Below are positions 8,293-15,906 of a stretch of DNA of 64,000 bases, one piece after another. The stretch is from CANQBR01 sp964641395 (GTDB lineage Bacteria > Bacillota > Negativicutes > Acidaminococcales > Acidaminococcaceae), in contig CAZXKQ010000006.1 of the NCBI GenBank assembly GCA_964641395.1, positions 1 to 64,000 of the forward strand, given 5' to 3'. A program made the translations under genes and the position numbers. The notes under the pieces are model-generated. The model was given only the letters and a program-made list of their open reading frames with translations. It made no database searches and had not been told where the DNA came from. Each line of letters opens with the position of its first letter. The stretch's first letter is position 1.

Positions 8293-9612
8293 TTACTGGA
8301 GGAATCGGGCAGCCAAGAATGTCAACCATGCCATATTGATCGCTCCACCAATCCTTGAACAGATCGTTAAGAAAGGTAGAAGTTCCATCCTGTTGGCGGC
8401 ACAGAGTACCGCCACGTCTCCAGTTCCGCCCATATCTGCCAATCCAAGGCCCGCCATGATGGCACCTTCCATAAAGTAGAACCCGAATGCATAACACAGG
8501 CCACCTGCTACTATAACCGTGATCAGTACACAGGCTACGCAGATGATGAGGAATTTGGGACTGCTGAACAGAGAAATCACCTGCTGTAATTTTAGTACGC
8601 CAAGAGAAATGGCGCATAACGTACATGGAGTCATCACCTTTGCCATAAAATTCGTCCAAGCGCCAGACGCATCACACACATCATCGGATAAGATGTTGGT
8701 CAATTTCAGAATCACTGCAATTATAATCATGTAGAGGTAGAAATGCAATCCAAGAGGAATCACTTTAGCTAATACTTGACTGATTGCAAAGATACCACAA
8801 GTGATGACAAAGCCCATTTGCAAGCTTTGGAAGGTAGTAGTGTTCGGATCTCTAGAAAGTTTTGCCTTATCTTCATCCGAGATAGCTACCTCCTCTTGCT
8901 GACGCAATAACCTACCGTTAGTGCCGGCAAATCCTTTAATGATGAAATTGGGGTTTTTCCGTCCCATGGCTGACAGTATGCTTGCTGCCAGAATTGTGCA
9001 AATATTAGCAATCATAATAGACGCTGTCAGAGTGGTTAATAGGCTAGCAGCGTCACCGCCACCGTGTTCAGCATAAATTTTGGACAGCGGCACAGCGGAT
9101 GCGCTGACACCAGACCCCAGTATCGGTCCTGCGATATAGAGCAGAGATTCAATAAAGCCGTTGCCCATAACCATACCTAAAAAACCCGTCAGAGCTGTAG
9201 CAATGACAATCGTCAAGATCATGGGGATAATGAAACGCGAACCTGCATTAATCAACGTTTTCCGACTCATAGCTAGAATGCTGCCTACTAAAAGCCCTGG
9301 CACAAGAAAAGATGTAAAATCATAGCCATTGAAGAAATTGTTGGATATTTTAGCTGCTGACTCGGGGAAAAAGCCGACATAGAGCAAAATCGCTGGAACT
9401 AATACTGTCAAAATTGTGCCAAGGCCATACTCCTTTAGAATTGGTATATGATCTCCCAGCCACATCAAACCAATTCCTATGACCAAGTTGATAGCAAAGG
9501 CTCCTCCCATATTATTGGGAATGCGACCTGTTTTCATGGCTATAATCACGCATATCGCAATAAGTGCAAATAGCCATGCCGGAATTCCGTTGACCTTAAT
9601 CGTAGATTTCAT
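8293..9612 (-). CDS. 2-hydroxycarboxylate transporter (CitS/MleP/CimH family)
   Basis: 439 aa, polytopic. The C-terminal half carries the family hallmark around ADMGGTGDVAVLCAANRMEL followed by SRIGGAINM, and the N-terminal half has the matching re-entrant region GPILGSGVSASAVPLSKIY. 2HCT proteins are Na+ or H+ symporters or exchangers for citrate, malate, lactate and related 2-hydroxy acids. In this operon it should import the 2-hydroxy acid then oxidised by the adjacent Ldh2-type dehydrogenase. A region of about 90 bp separates it from the kinase gene. It is often mistaken for gluconate or KdgT permeases. Confidence 0.88.
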   Translation of the reverse strand: MKSTIKVNGIPAWLFALIAICVIIAMKTGRIPNNMGGAFAINLVIGIGLMWLGDHIPILKEYGLGTILTVLVPAILLYVGFFPESAAKISNNFFNGYDFTSFLVPGLLVGSILAMSRKTLINAGSRFIIPMILTIVIATALTGFLGMVMGNGFIESLLYIAGPILGSGVSASAVPLSKIYAEHGGGDAASLLTTLTASIMIANICTILAASILSAMGRKNPNFIIKGFAGTNGRLLRQQEEVAISDEDKAKLSRDPNTTTFQSLQMGFVITCGIFAISQVLAKVIPLGLHFYLYMIIIAVILKLTNILSDDVCDASGAWTNFMAKVMTPCTLCAISLGVLKLQQVISLFSSPKFLIICVACVLITVIVAGGLCYAFGFYFMEGAIMAGLGLADMGGTGDVAVLCAANRMELLPFLTICSRIGGAINMAWLTFLAARFLQ

Positions 9613-9636
9613 TGTACATTCCTCCTCCCAGGCCTT

Positions 9637-10707
9637 TTACAGGCGCTCAGCAATGCCATATTTTTCTGCCAACTGATTTGCTTCCTGAATAATCTCAATG
9701 GGATATACTATGCCCTTCTCTAAAGATTCTTGCCAATTATTGGCCTCAATTTCGCCCGGAACGAAAATCTCTTTAACTCCCGTTGCTTTTTTACCATTTT
9801 TGATGTAATCAATGGCAAAATCCATTCGCTTTTTAAATGCGTCTAGATCATCTATAGCGTTTATATCTATACACTGAAACAAATGACCCGAGTTTTGAAT
9901 TTTCTCCGGTTCTTCGTAAAGATCAATCATATTAGGGCCAAAATTAGAATTATTTAGAATAGCAGAAATCACTGCATTCATAAAAGTTATCCCGTAACCT
10001 TTGTACGTGGCAAAGGGCTGAACCGTGCCCCAATATGCGGCTTCTGCGTCAGTAGTTTTATTACCCTTGACATCAAGTGCCCAAGTATCTGGAATAGGCG
10101 TATGGGTTTTTCTCGCCATGACAATCTTCCCTCGCGCTACTACGCTAGTCGCCATATCTAGGATTACTGGCGGCCTTTTATAACAAGGGGCGCCAATGCC
10201 AAAGGGATTATTACCTAATTGCCTTTCTGTGCCACCCCAGGGAGCCATAATGTTCACACAGTTTATCGTCCATACAAATGCAATCATGTCAGCGTCTGTC
10301 GCCATTTTCAAATAGTGGGCGCAGGTTCCAAAATGATTGCTACCAGTCGTGGATACTGCCGATGTTCCATGCTTCTTAGCTAAGTCTATTGCTAGGTTCA
10401 TTGCATATTCACCGACTACCATACCCATAGCGTTACAACCATCTACTAACGCAGTTGCCCCAAATTGTTTCACAGTTTTAGGTCTTGCCGTAGGATCGTT
10501 GCCACCCCTTGCAAATCGATTTAGATAGAGGGAGTTCCTCTGTATTCCATGAGAATACACTCCTCTAGCATCAGCCTCCACTAAAACCTCAGCGATGCAG
10601 AGAGCATCCTTCAAATTCATTCCAGCAGACAAATACAGGGCTTTTTCAAAGTCTACTGCCTGGTTCACTGTGACCATTTTCTTTTCTTTAAAAACGTAGT
10701 CTGCCAT
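9637..10707 (-). CDS. Ldh2-family malate/L-lactate-type dehydrogenase
   Basis: 356 aa, with the features of the NAD(P)-dependent Ldh_2 family (YlbC, AllD, ComC): DARGVYSHGIQR, TGSNHFGTCAHYL, APWGG...LGNNPFG, and LDMATSVVARGKI. These enzymes oxidise 2-hydroxy acids to 2-oxo acids and are unrelated to classical lactate dehydrogenase. It is the first gene of the minus-strand acid-sugar operon. AGGGAGG precedes the chosen ATG; a second Met at residue 11 is a possible alternative start. It is predicted to perform the first oxidation of the imported 2-hydroxy acid. Confidence 0.9.
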   Translation of the reverse strand: MADYVFKEKKMVTVNQAVDFEKALYLSAGMNLKDALCIAEVLVEADARGVYSHGIQRNSLYLNRFARGGNDPTARPKTVKQFGATALVDGCNAMGMVVGEYAMNLAIDLAKKHGTSAVSTTGSNHFGTCAHYLKMATDADMIAFVWTINCVNIMAPWGGTERQLGNNPFGIGAPCYKRPPVILDMATSVVARGKIVMARKTHTPIPDTWALDVKGNKTTDAEAAYWGTVQPFATYKGYGITFMNAVISAILNNSNFGPNMIDLYEEPEKIQNSGHLFQCIDINAIDDLDAFKKRMDFAIDYIKNGKKATGVKEIFVPGEIEANNWQESLEKGIVYPIEIIQEANQLAEKYGIAERL

Positions 10708-10732
10708 GGCAAATTCCCTCCCTCATATTTTA

Positions 10733-10744
10733 TATGTATACATA
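10733..10744. promoter_or_regulatory. Candidate GntR operator (12-bp perfect palindrome)
   Basis: TATGTATACATA is a perfect palindrome of the kind bound by FCD-type GntR regulators (core TGTATACA). It lies just downstream of the -10 of the minus-strand operon promoter, near the expected transcription start, which fits repression by the divergent GntR protein. Confidence 0.65.
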
Positions 10745-10754
10745 CGGTATTCTT

Positions 10755-10783
10755 ATAGTATCCCAAAAATCGCTTTTCGTCAA
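10755..10783 (-). promoter_or_regulatory. Sigma-A promoter of the acid-sugar operon
   Basis: On the minus strand TTGACG (10778-10783) and TACTAT (10755-10760) are separated by exactly 17 bp. Transcription would start near 10748 and immediately cross the palindromic operator at 10733-10744. Confidence 0.75.
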
Positions 10784-10900
10784 GTGCCTTGCTGGTTTTT
10801 TGAAAAAAACTTTTATTACAGGGCGGTTTGTTGTATAATACTTACAAAATATTCGAGGCGTACATTATTCTTCCTATCACAAATAAGGAGTCCTAATTTT

Positions 10901-11533
10901 ATGACTGTTTTAAAAAATCTAAGATTGGAAGCTTATCAGATATTAAAGAACCGCATTCTGTCCAATGAATTTAAACCAAATGAGTATCTAGAAGAAAAAA
11001 GAATTTGCGAGATTACTGGCATGAGCCGCACACCTGTTAGGGAGGCTATAAATCGTCTAGTACAGGAAAAGCTTGTCACAGTCATCCCCAACAAGGGGGC
11101 CTTTGTTACAGAGCTCAATATTCAGTCTGTGAGGGAGCTTTTTGAAGCACGTATACTCCTGGAGCCAGTTATTTTAAAGAGGGCTTTCTCAAATTTCGAT
11201 TTGGATGTGTTAATGGATTTTAAAAAAATCTTTGCTGAAGGCATCGAAAAAAAAGACTATCCTTATTTGCACCAAAAGGACTATGAATTTCACAACTATA
11301 TAAATAGTTGCTGTAGGAATGCGTTTCTATTCCAACTCATGTGCAGTTTGCAAGATCAGTTTCAACGTATAAGGACGCAGGAATTCTATTCCCAAGAACG
11401 AACGGAAAATGGCGCTCGCGAACATATAGAACTGATAGAGCACTTTCTCAAAGGAGATCGTACTGGCTCTGTGGTCCTTTTAAGAAAGCATATCGAGAAT
11501 ACGCAAAAATATTTTTTCCAGAGCCTTTTATGA
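10901..11533 (+). CDS. GntR-family regulator with FCD domain
   Basis: 210 aa. The N-terminal winged helix (residues about 8-75) includes EKRICEITGMSRTPVREAIN, the typical GntR signature; the C-terminal all-helical FCD ligand-binding domain includes FEARILLEPVILKRA and HQKDYEFHNYI. The open frame extends upstream, but an AAGGAG lies 11 bp before this ATG and a TATAAT (10834-10839) sits upstream, so this start is preferred. FCD regulators usually repress sugar-acid or carboxylate catabolism until an acid ligand binds. Position and the shared palindrome point to the divergent operon as its target. Confidence 0.9.
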   Translation: MTVLKNLRLEAYQILKNRILSNEFKPNEYLEEKRICEITGMSRTPVREAINRLVQEKLVTVIPNKGAFVTELNIQSVRELFEARILLEPVILKRAFSNFDLDVLMDFKKIFAEGIEKKDYPYLHQKDYEFHNYINSCCRNAFLFQLMCSLQDQFQRIRTQEFYSQERTENGAREHIELIEHFLKGDRTGSVVLLRKHIENTQKYFFQSLL

Positions 11534-11578
11534 CTCTAAATCACTACAACAAATGCATTTAATATGCCCAAGCACATT

Positions 11579-11622
11579 AAAAAGCCAAGGAACTTTGTTT
11601 TGCAAAGCGCCTCGGCTTTTTG
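11579..11622. terminator. Bidirectional terminator between gntR and metY
   Basis: AAAAAGCC with AGG pairs with CCT and GGCTTTTT around a CTTTG/CAAAG inner stem, giving A-rich and T-rich flanks usable in both directions. It marks the right edge of the AT-rich island; GC content rises clearly beyond it. A second GC-rich hairpin (GGACCGGGTTC/GAACCCGGTCC) lies near 11690-11717. Confidence 0.65.
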
Positions 11623-11747
11623 TAGTCTATAGAGGGCAGTTTCTTAACGTGGATGTGGCGATAGGGCCACTGCCTTCCCCCCAAGCACAAGGACCGGGTT
11701 CGCTGGGAACCCGGTCCTGGACTTATACTCTTAGGAGGAGTAGGGCT

Positions 11748-13052
11748 TTATTTTACTGCGGCAAAGGCTGCTTCCAGGGCGGCGATGAGGTCGTCCACAT
11801 CCTCGATGCCGATGGAGAGGCGGATGGTGTTAGGCTTAATCCCCTGCTCTAGCAGCTCTTCCTCTGTCAGCTGGGAGTGGGTGGTGCTGGCCGGGTGGAT
11901 GACCAGGGACTTTACATCGGCCACATTGGCCAGGAGGGAGAAGATGGCCAGGTTGTCGATGAAGGTCTTGGCGGTCTCCGCAGTGCCCTTGATCTCGAAG
12001 GTGAAGATGGAGCCTGCTCCCTGGGGGAAGTACTTTTGATACAGTTTGTGGCTGGGCTCCGTGGCCAGGGAGGGATGGTGGACGGCCTCCACCTGGGGAT
12101 GCTTGTTCAGGTAGTCCACGATCTTCAGGGCGTTTTCCACATGGCGCTCCACCCGGATGGAGAGGGTCTCCAGGCCCTGGAGGAAGAGGAAGGCGTGGAA
12201 GGGGGAGAGGGTGGCTCCCGTGTCCCGCAAGAGTATGGCCCGCACATAGGTAGCGAAGGCCGCCGGCCCTGCTGCCTCGGCAAAGGAGATGCCGTGGTAG
12301 CTGGGGTTGGGCTCGGCGATCCAGGGGTACTTTCCAGCCGCCCGCCAATCGAAGCTGCCTCCGTCTACGATTACGCCGCCGATAGCCGTCCCATGGCCGC
12401 CGATGAACTTGGTGGCGGAGTGGACTACGATGTCCGCCCCATGCTCCAGGGGCCGGATCAGGTAGGGAGTGGCGAAGGTGGAGTCGATTACCAAGGGGAT
12501 GTGGTGCTGGTGGGCGATGCGGGCCACCGCCTCAATGTCGATAATGTTGGAATTAGGGTTGCCCAGGGTTTCGATGAAGAGGGCCTTGGTGTTCTCCTGG
12601 ATGGCCGCCTCAAAGGAGCCCTCTACGTCAGGATCCACAAAGGTGGTGGTGATGCCGGAGGTGAGGGGCAGGGTGTGGGCCAGCAGGTTGTAGGTGCCGC
12701 CGTAGATGGTCTTGGCCGCTACGATGTGCTCGCCGCTCTTGGCCAGGGCGCCGATGGTGTAGTTCACTGCCGCCGCCCCGGAGGCAGTGGCCAGGGCTGC
12801 CACGCCTCCCTCCAGGGAGGCGATGCGCCGCTCAAAAATGTCCTGGGTGGGGTTGGTCAGGCGGCCGTAGATGTTGCCGGCGTCCCGGAGGCCGAAACGG
12901 TCGGCGGCATGCTGGGCGTTGTGGAAGACGAAGGACGTGGTAGCGTAAATAGGCACCGCCCTTGCGTCAGTAACAGGGTCGGCCTGCTCCTGGCCGATGT
13001 GGAGCTGCCTGGTGGCAAAATTCCAATTCTTAGGGTCGCGAATATCAGTCAT
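11748..13052 (-). CDS. metY: O-acetylhomoserine sulfhydrylase
   Basis: 434 aa, the length of MetY rather than the shorter MetB or MetC (about 380-400 aa). This PLP enzyme makes homocysteine from O-acetylhomoserine and sulfide. The start MTDIRDPKNWNFATRQLH and NIYGRLTNPTQDIFERRIA are typical; the PLP lysine is in VVHSATKFIGGHG, and the C-terminal SLVIHPASTTHSQL is also family-typical. The frame stays open to 13136, but GAGGAGG directly precedes the ATG at 13052. It pairs functionally with the metA at 14768, whose active site predicts O-acetylhomoserine as product. Confidence 0.95.
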   Translation of the reverse strand: MTDIRDPKNWNFATRQLHIGQEQADPVTDARAVPIYATTSFVFHNAQHAADRFGLRDAGNIYGRLTNPTQDIFERRIASLEGGVAALATASGAAAVNYTIGALAKSGEHIVAAKTIYGGTYNLLAHTLPLTSGITTTFVDPDVEGSFEAAIQENTKALFIETLGNPNSNIIDIEAVARIAHQHHIPLVIDSTFATPYLIRPLEHGADIVVHSATKFIGGHGTAIGGVIVDGGSFDWRAAGKYPWIAEPNPSYHGISFAEAAGPAAFATYVRAILLRDTGATLSPFHAFLFLQGLETLSIRVERHVENALKIVDYLNKHPQVEAVHHPSLATEPSHKLYQKYFPQGAGSIFTFEIKGTAETAKTFIDNLAIFSLLANVADVKSLVIHPASTTHSQLTEEELLEQGIKPNTIRLSIGIEDVDDLIAALEAAFAAVK

Positions 13053-13132
13053 GATGTTTCCTCCTCGTAAAGATACGCTCTCTTGGCACAACTGCCTTCT
13101 TCTGGTTGCACAAAACCGCCAAGCAGGGCGCC

Positions 13133-13213
13133 TCACATTCGGTTGCGGCTGAGGAGGACGGAAAAAGACGTAATAATGCGGGGTTTGCTGAAAGCTTTCT
13201 GTTGCACGTCCAT
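13133..13213 (-). CDS. Putative 26-residue leader peptide upstream of metY
   Basis: A small ORF (MDVQQKAFSKPRIITSFSVL, then LSRNRM) starts at an ATG behind GAGGAGGG and ends 80 bp before metY. A TATAAT-like box lies upstream near 13235-13245 on the minus strand. After its stop the sequence can form CGCC/GGCG hairpins followed by GTTTTG. A leader peptide controlling metY by translation is possible. The peptide is not rich in Met or Cys (two Met, one of them terminal), so classical amino-acid attenuation is not obvious. Expression is unproven. Confidence 0.4.
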   Translation of the reverse strand: MDVQQKAFSKPRIITSFSVLLSRNRM

Positions 13214-13310
13214 CCCTCCTCGCCGTTTGCTTTGATTATACCAAGGGGAGGGGTCTGGCGCTAATACAGGAAATTTATCTTGAGCTATAGCTTTTACCTA
13301 TATCTGAATT

Positions 13311-14228
13311 TTATATCTGCAGATATTTTTTGATCTCCTGAATGTACTTTTCCCCAATGTGGCTCAGGCTGCTGTTAGCCCTGGTAAGGTAGCCTATCTC
13401 CATGACGCTGCTCTCCGTGACCGTGTCGTCCACAAAGGGGATGGCCAGATAGGCGCTGCCGTTCAGCTCCTCGCAGATGATCCCAGAGCAGAGGGTGTAG
13501 CCGTTCAGGCCCACCATCAGGTTCAGCATGGTGGCCCGGTCGTTGGCCTTGATGGTGCGGGGGTACTCATAGGTGCTCAATATCTCCTCCGCCAAGTAGA
13601 AGGAGCTGCTGTCCCCCTGTTCGAAGGAAAGGCAGGGGTAGTTCTGCAGATCCGCCAGCTGGATGGACTGTTTCTGGGCCAGGGGATGGCCGGACCACAG
13701 GTAGACGTAGGCCCGGCAGTCGATGAGGTGGTGGAACTTCAGGCCCGCCGTCCGCAGCAGCTTGCCTATGGCGGCCCGGTTGAAGTCGCTAAGGTAGAGG
13801 ATGCCGATCTCGCTTTTCAGGTTGGCTACGTCGGCTATCACGTCCTTGGTCTGGGTCTCCCGGATGGAGAACTCGTATTGCAGCATGTCGAAGGACTTCA
13901 CCATCTCCACGAAGGCCTTGACGGCGAAGGAGTAGTGCTGGGTAGAGACGCCGAACTTCTTCTTCAAGTTCTGGGCCTTGCCGAATTTATCCAGCAGGGA
14001 CTCGTACTGGCTGTAGACCTGGCGGGCGTAGAGGAGGAACTCCGCCCCGTCCTGGGTCAGGGTCACCCCCCGGCCGCCGCGGTTGAAGATGGGGAAGCCT
14101 AGCTCCTTTTCCAGCTCCTGCATGGAGCTGGTGAGGGAGGGCTGGGCTATGTATAGGGCCTCCGCCGCCTTGTTGAAGGAGCCGCTGGCCGCTATGGTGA
14201 TGGCGTAGTACAGTTGTTGCAGGGTCAT
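13311..14228 (-). CDS. LysR-family transcriptional regulator
   Basis: 305 aa. The N-terminal helix-turn-helix includes ASGSFNKAAEALYIAQPSLT and SMQELEKELGFPIFNRGGRG, followed by the effector-binding domain. It lies between metY (downstream, same strand) and the T-box/metA unit (divergent), so sulfur assimilation or methionine synthesis is the likely target, comparable to CysL- or CmbR-like regulators of Firmicutes. That role is inferred from context only. Base composition is that of the GC-rich chromosome, unlike the LysR at 454. Confidence 0.9.
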   Translation of the reverse strand: MTLQQLYYAITIAASGSFNKAAEALYIAQPSLTSSMQELEKELGFPIFNRGGRGVTLTQDGAEFLLYARQVYSQYESLLDKFGKAQNLKKKFGVSTQHYSFAVKAFVEMVKSFDMLQYEFSIRETQTKDVIADVANLKSEIGILYLSDFNRAAIGKLLRTAGLKFHHLIDCRAYVYLWSGHPLAQKQSIQLADLQNYPCLSFEQGDSSSFYLAEEILSTYEYPRTIKANDRATMLNLMVGLNGYTLCSGIICEELNGSAYLAIPFVDDTVTESSVMEIGYLTRANSSLSHIGEKYIQEIKKYLQI

Positions 14229-14345
14229 GCTCCACCTCCTGCCCAGACGGGCAGTTATCTTTATAATAATTTATTAAAAACGGTATGCGGTAGGTCTTTA
14301 TCATAACACAGTTCCCGCCTGGCAGCAAGAAGTTAAAAAACGGCA

Positions 14346-14374
14346 TTGACAAACCGCCCCTCCTTCCGTATAAT
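14346..14374 (+). promoter_or_regulatory. Sigma-A promoter of the metA T-box transcript
   Basis: TTGACA (14346-14351) and TATAAT (14369-14374) are both consensus and separated by 17 bp, about 390 bp before metA. The distance leaves room for the T-box leader. Confidence 0.9.
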
Positions 14375-14380
14375 GTGGAA

Positions 14381-14660
14381 CAAAGCTGTGATGAAGAGGG
14401 ACGGAAACAGGCGCCGTCAGAGAGCCGGCGGGTGGTGTGAGCCGGTGGCAAGGGTTTCCAGGTCCTATGGCTTCTGAGCTGGGAGTTCGAGGGCGTCGGC
14501 GCCGTTAGGGCTTCCCCGATCCCGCCGCGTTAAGGCAAAAGGGTTGTTGGACCCTGAGGGGGCGTCTAGCCAGGACGGCAGGCGCAATTTGAGTGGTACC
14601 GCGGAGACTGTCACCAGCCTTCGTCTCAAAGTTTAGTGCTTTGGGACGAGGGCTTTTTTC
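14381..14660 (+). promoter_or_regulatory. T-box riboswitch leader of metA
   Basis: The leader has the T-box element GTGGTACCGCGG (14592-14604) and then a terminator hairpin (about 14617-14653) with a T6 run at 14654-14659. The upstream part folds into long helices with an AGAGAGCCGG stretch. An ATG at 14467-14469 is positioned plausibly as a methionine specifier codon, which would fit metA. T-boxes sense uncharged tRNA, so premature termination would be relieved when Met-tRNA is poorly charged. The specifier assignment needs a structure model. Confidence 0.88.
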
Positions 14661-14767
14661 ATCCTCTGTCCCGTCCTTCCCTGCCCCGCAGTCTGAGAAC
14701 CCCTCACACCCACAGGCCGGACAGAGCTTAGAGCCGTCCCGGTAAAACTAGAAAGGAGCGAGTGCGT

Positions 14768-15709
14768 ATGCCGATCAAGATTCCCCATAACCTCCCTGCC
14801 ACCGACATCCTGACCAAGGAAAACATCTTCGTCATGACCGAGACCAGGGCCCTGACCCAGGACATCCGGCCCTTGCAGATCCTCTTCCTCAACCTTATGC
14901 CTACCAAGGTGGAAACGGAGACCCAGTTTGCCCGGGTGCTAGGCAACACTCCCCTGCAGATCGAGCTGGAGCTCATCGCTCCTGAAAGCCACATCTCCAA
15001 AAACACCAGCCAGGACCACATCCTGGCCTTCTATAAGACCTTCGCCGAGGTGCGCCACCGCACCTTTGACGGCCTGGTCATCACCGGGGCGCCGGTGGAG
15101 CACCTGCCCTTTGAAGCAGTGGATTACTGGCCGGAGCTATGCGAAATCATGGAATGGTCTAAGACCCAGGTCCATTCCACCCTGCACATCTGCTGGGGGG
15201 CCCAGGCCGGCCTCTACTACCACTACGGCATCCCCAAGCGCAGCCTGCCGGTGAAGCTGTCCGGCGTCTACCCCCACACCCTGGAAGAGCCCACCTTCAT
15301 CCTCTTCCGGGGCTTTGACGACGTCTTCTGGGTGCCCCACTCCCGCAACACCACCGTGGCCAGGGAGGATATAGAGGCAGTGCCTGGTTTGAAGATCCTG
15401 GCCTCCTCCCCCGAGGCCGGGGTCTATGCGGTAAAGTCCCAGCAGGGCCGGCAGGTCTTCCTCCTGGGCCATGCGGAGTACGACCGGGACACCCTGCTGC
15501 GGGAATACAGGCGGGACGTAGCCGCCGGCCTGCCAGTGCAGCCTCCCCGGAACTACTTCCCCCACGACGACCCCTCCCAGACCCCCCTGGTGAGGTGGCG
15601 CAGCTGCGCCCACATGCTCTACGGCAACTGGTTGAACTACTTCGTCTACCAGACCACTCCCTACGACATCACTGCCATACCCTCCCTGAAGGGGCAGCCG
15701 GAGGAGTGA
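14768..15709 (+). CDS. metA: Homoserine O-acetyltransferase (MetA-type)
   Basis: 313 aa, matching the MetA family that acylates homoserine in the first dedicated step of methionine synthesis. The catalytic cysteine is C142 in HICWGAQAGLYYHYGI, and the His/Glu pair lies in LLGHAEYDRDTL. Residue 111 is Glu (TGAPVEHLPF). In this family Glu111 goes with acetyl-CoA use and Gly111 with succinyl-CoA, so the product should be O-acetylhomoserine, matching metY nearby; a default homoserine O-succinyltransferase label would be misleading. AAAGGAG is 9 bp before ATG 14768; the GTG at 14762 is too close. Confidence 0.93.
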   Translation: MPIKIPHNLPATDILTKENIFVMTETRALTQDIRPLQILFLNLMPTKVETETQFARVLGNTPLQIELELIAPESHISKNTSQDHILAFYKTFAEVRHRTFDGLVITGAPVEHLPFEAVDYWPELCEIMEWSKTQVHSTLHICWGAQAGLYYHYGIPKRSLPVKLSGVYPHTLEEPTFILFRGFDDVFWVPHSRNTTVAREDIEAVPGLKILASSPEAGVYAVKSQQGRQVFLLGHAEYDRDTLLREYRRDVAAGLPVQPPRNYFPHDDPSQTPLVRWRSCAHMLYGNWLNYFVYQTTPYDITAIPSLKGQPEE

Positions 15710-15737
15710 CCGGCCCCCTGCCAAGGCAGCCTAACTT

Positions 15738-15762
15738 GCGCCCGCTCCAGGGCGCTTTTTTT
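15738..15762 (+). terminator. Terminator after metA
   Basis: GCGCCC (15738-15743) pairs with GGGCGC (15750-15755), followed by T7. Confidence 0.8.
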
Positions 15763-15906
15763 ACCTGCAGGCCCACCTACCTTCCCTGGACAGGTCCTGC
15801 AAGGATTTTAGCCTGCCTGTGTAGAAGAAGTATTTAAGGCGGCAGCTCCGGCCCTGGGCTGAGCCGTCCGCCGGCACTTGAGACCCTAGGAGGCTGTCTG
15901 AGAAAG

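Noticed and set aside
8276..8659. 127-codon minus-strand frame inside the 2HCT transporter gene
   Set aside because: It overlaps the transporter in another frame and has no start signal or domain.
11877..13070. 397-codon open frame opposite metY
   Set aside because: It is a shadow of a GC-rich gene on the other strand. It has no ribosome-binding site and a low-complexity Gly/Val/Asp translation; metY is a clear full-length family member.
13053..13260. SAM riboswitch upstream of metY
   Set aside because: I looked for the conserved S-box core and the T-box motif and found neither; only a short ORF and weak hairpins are visible.
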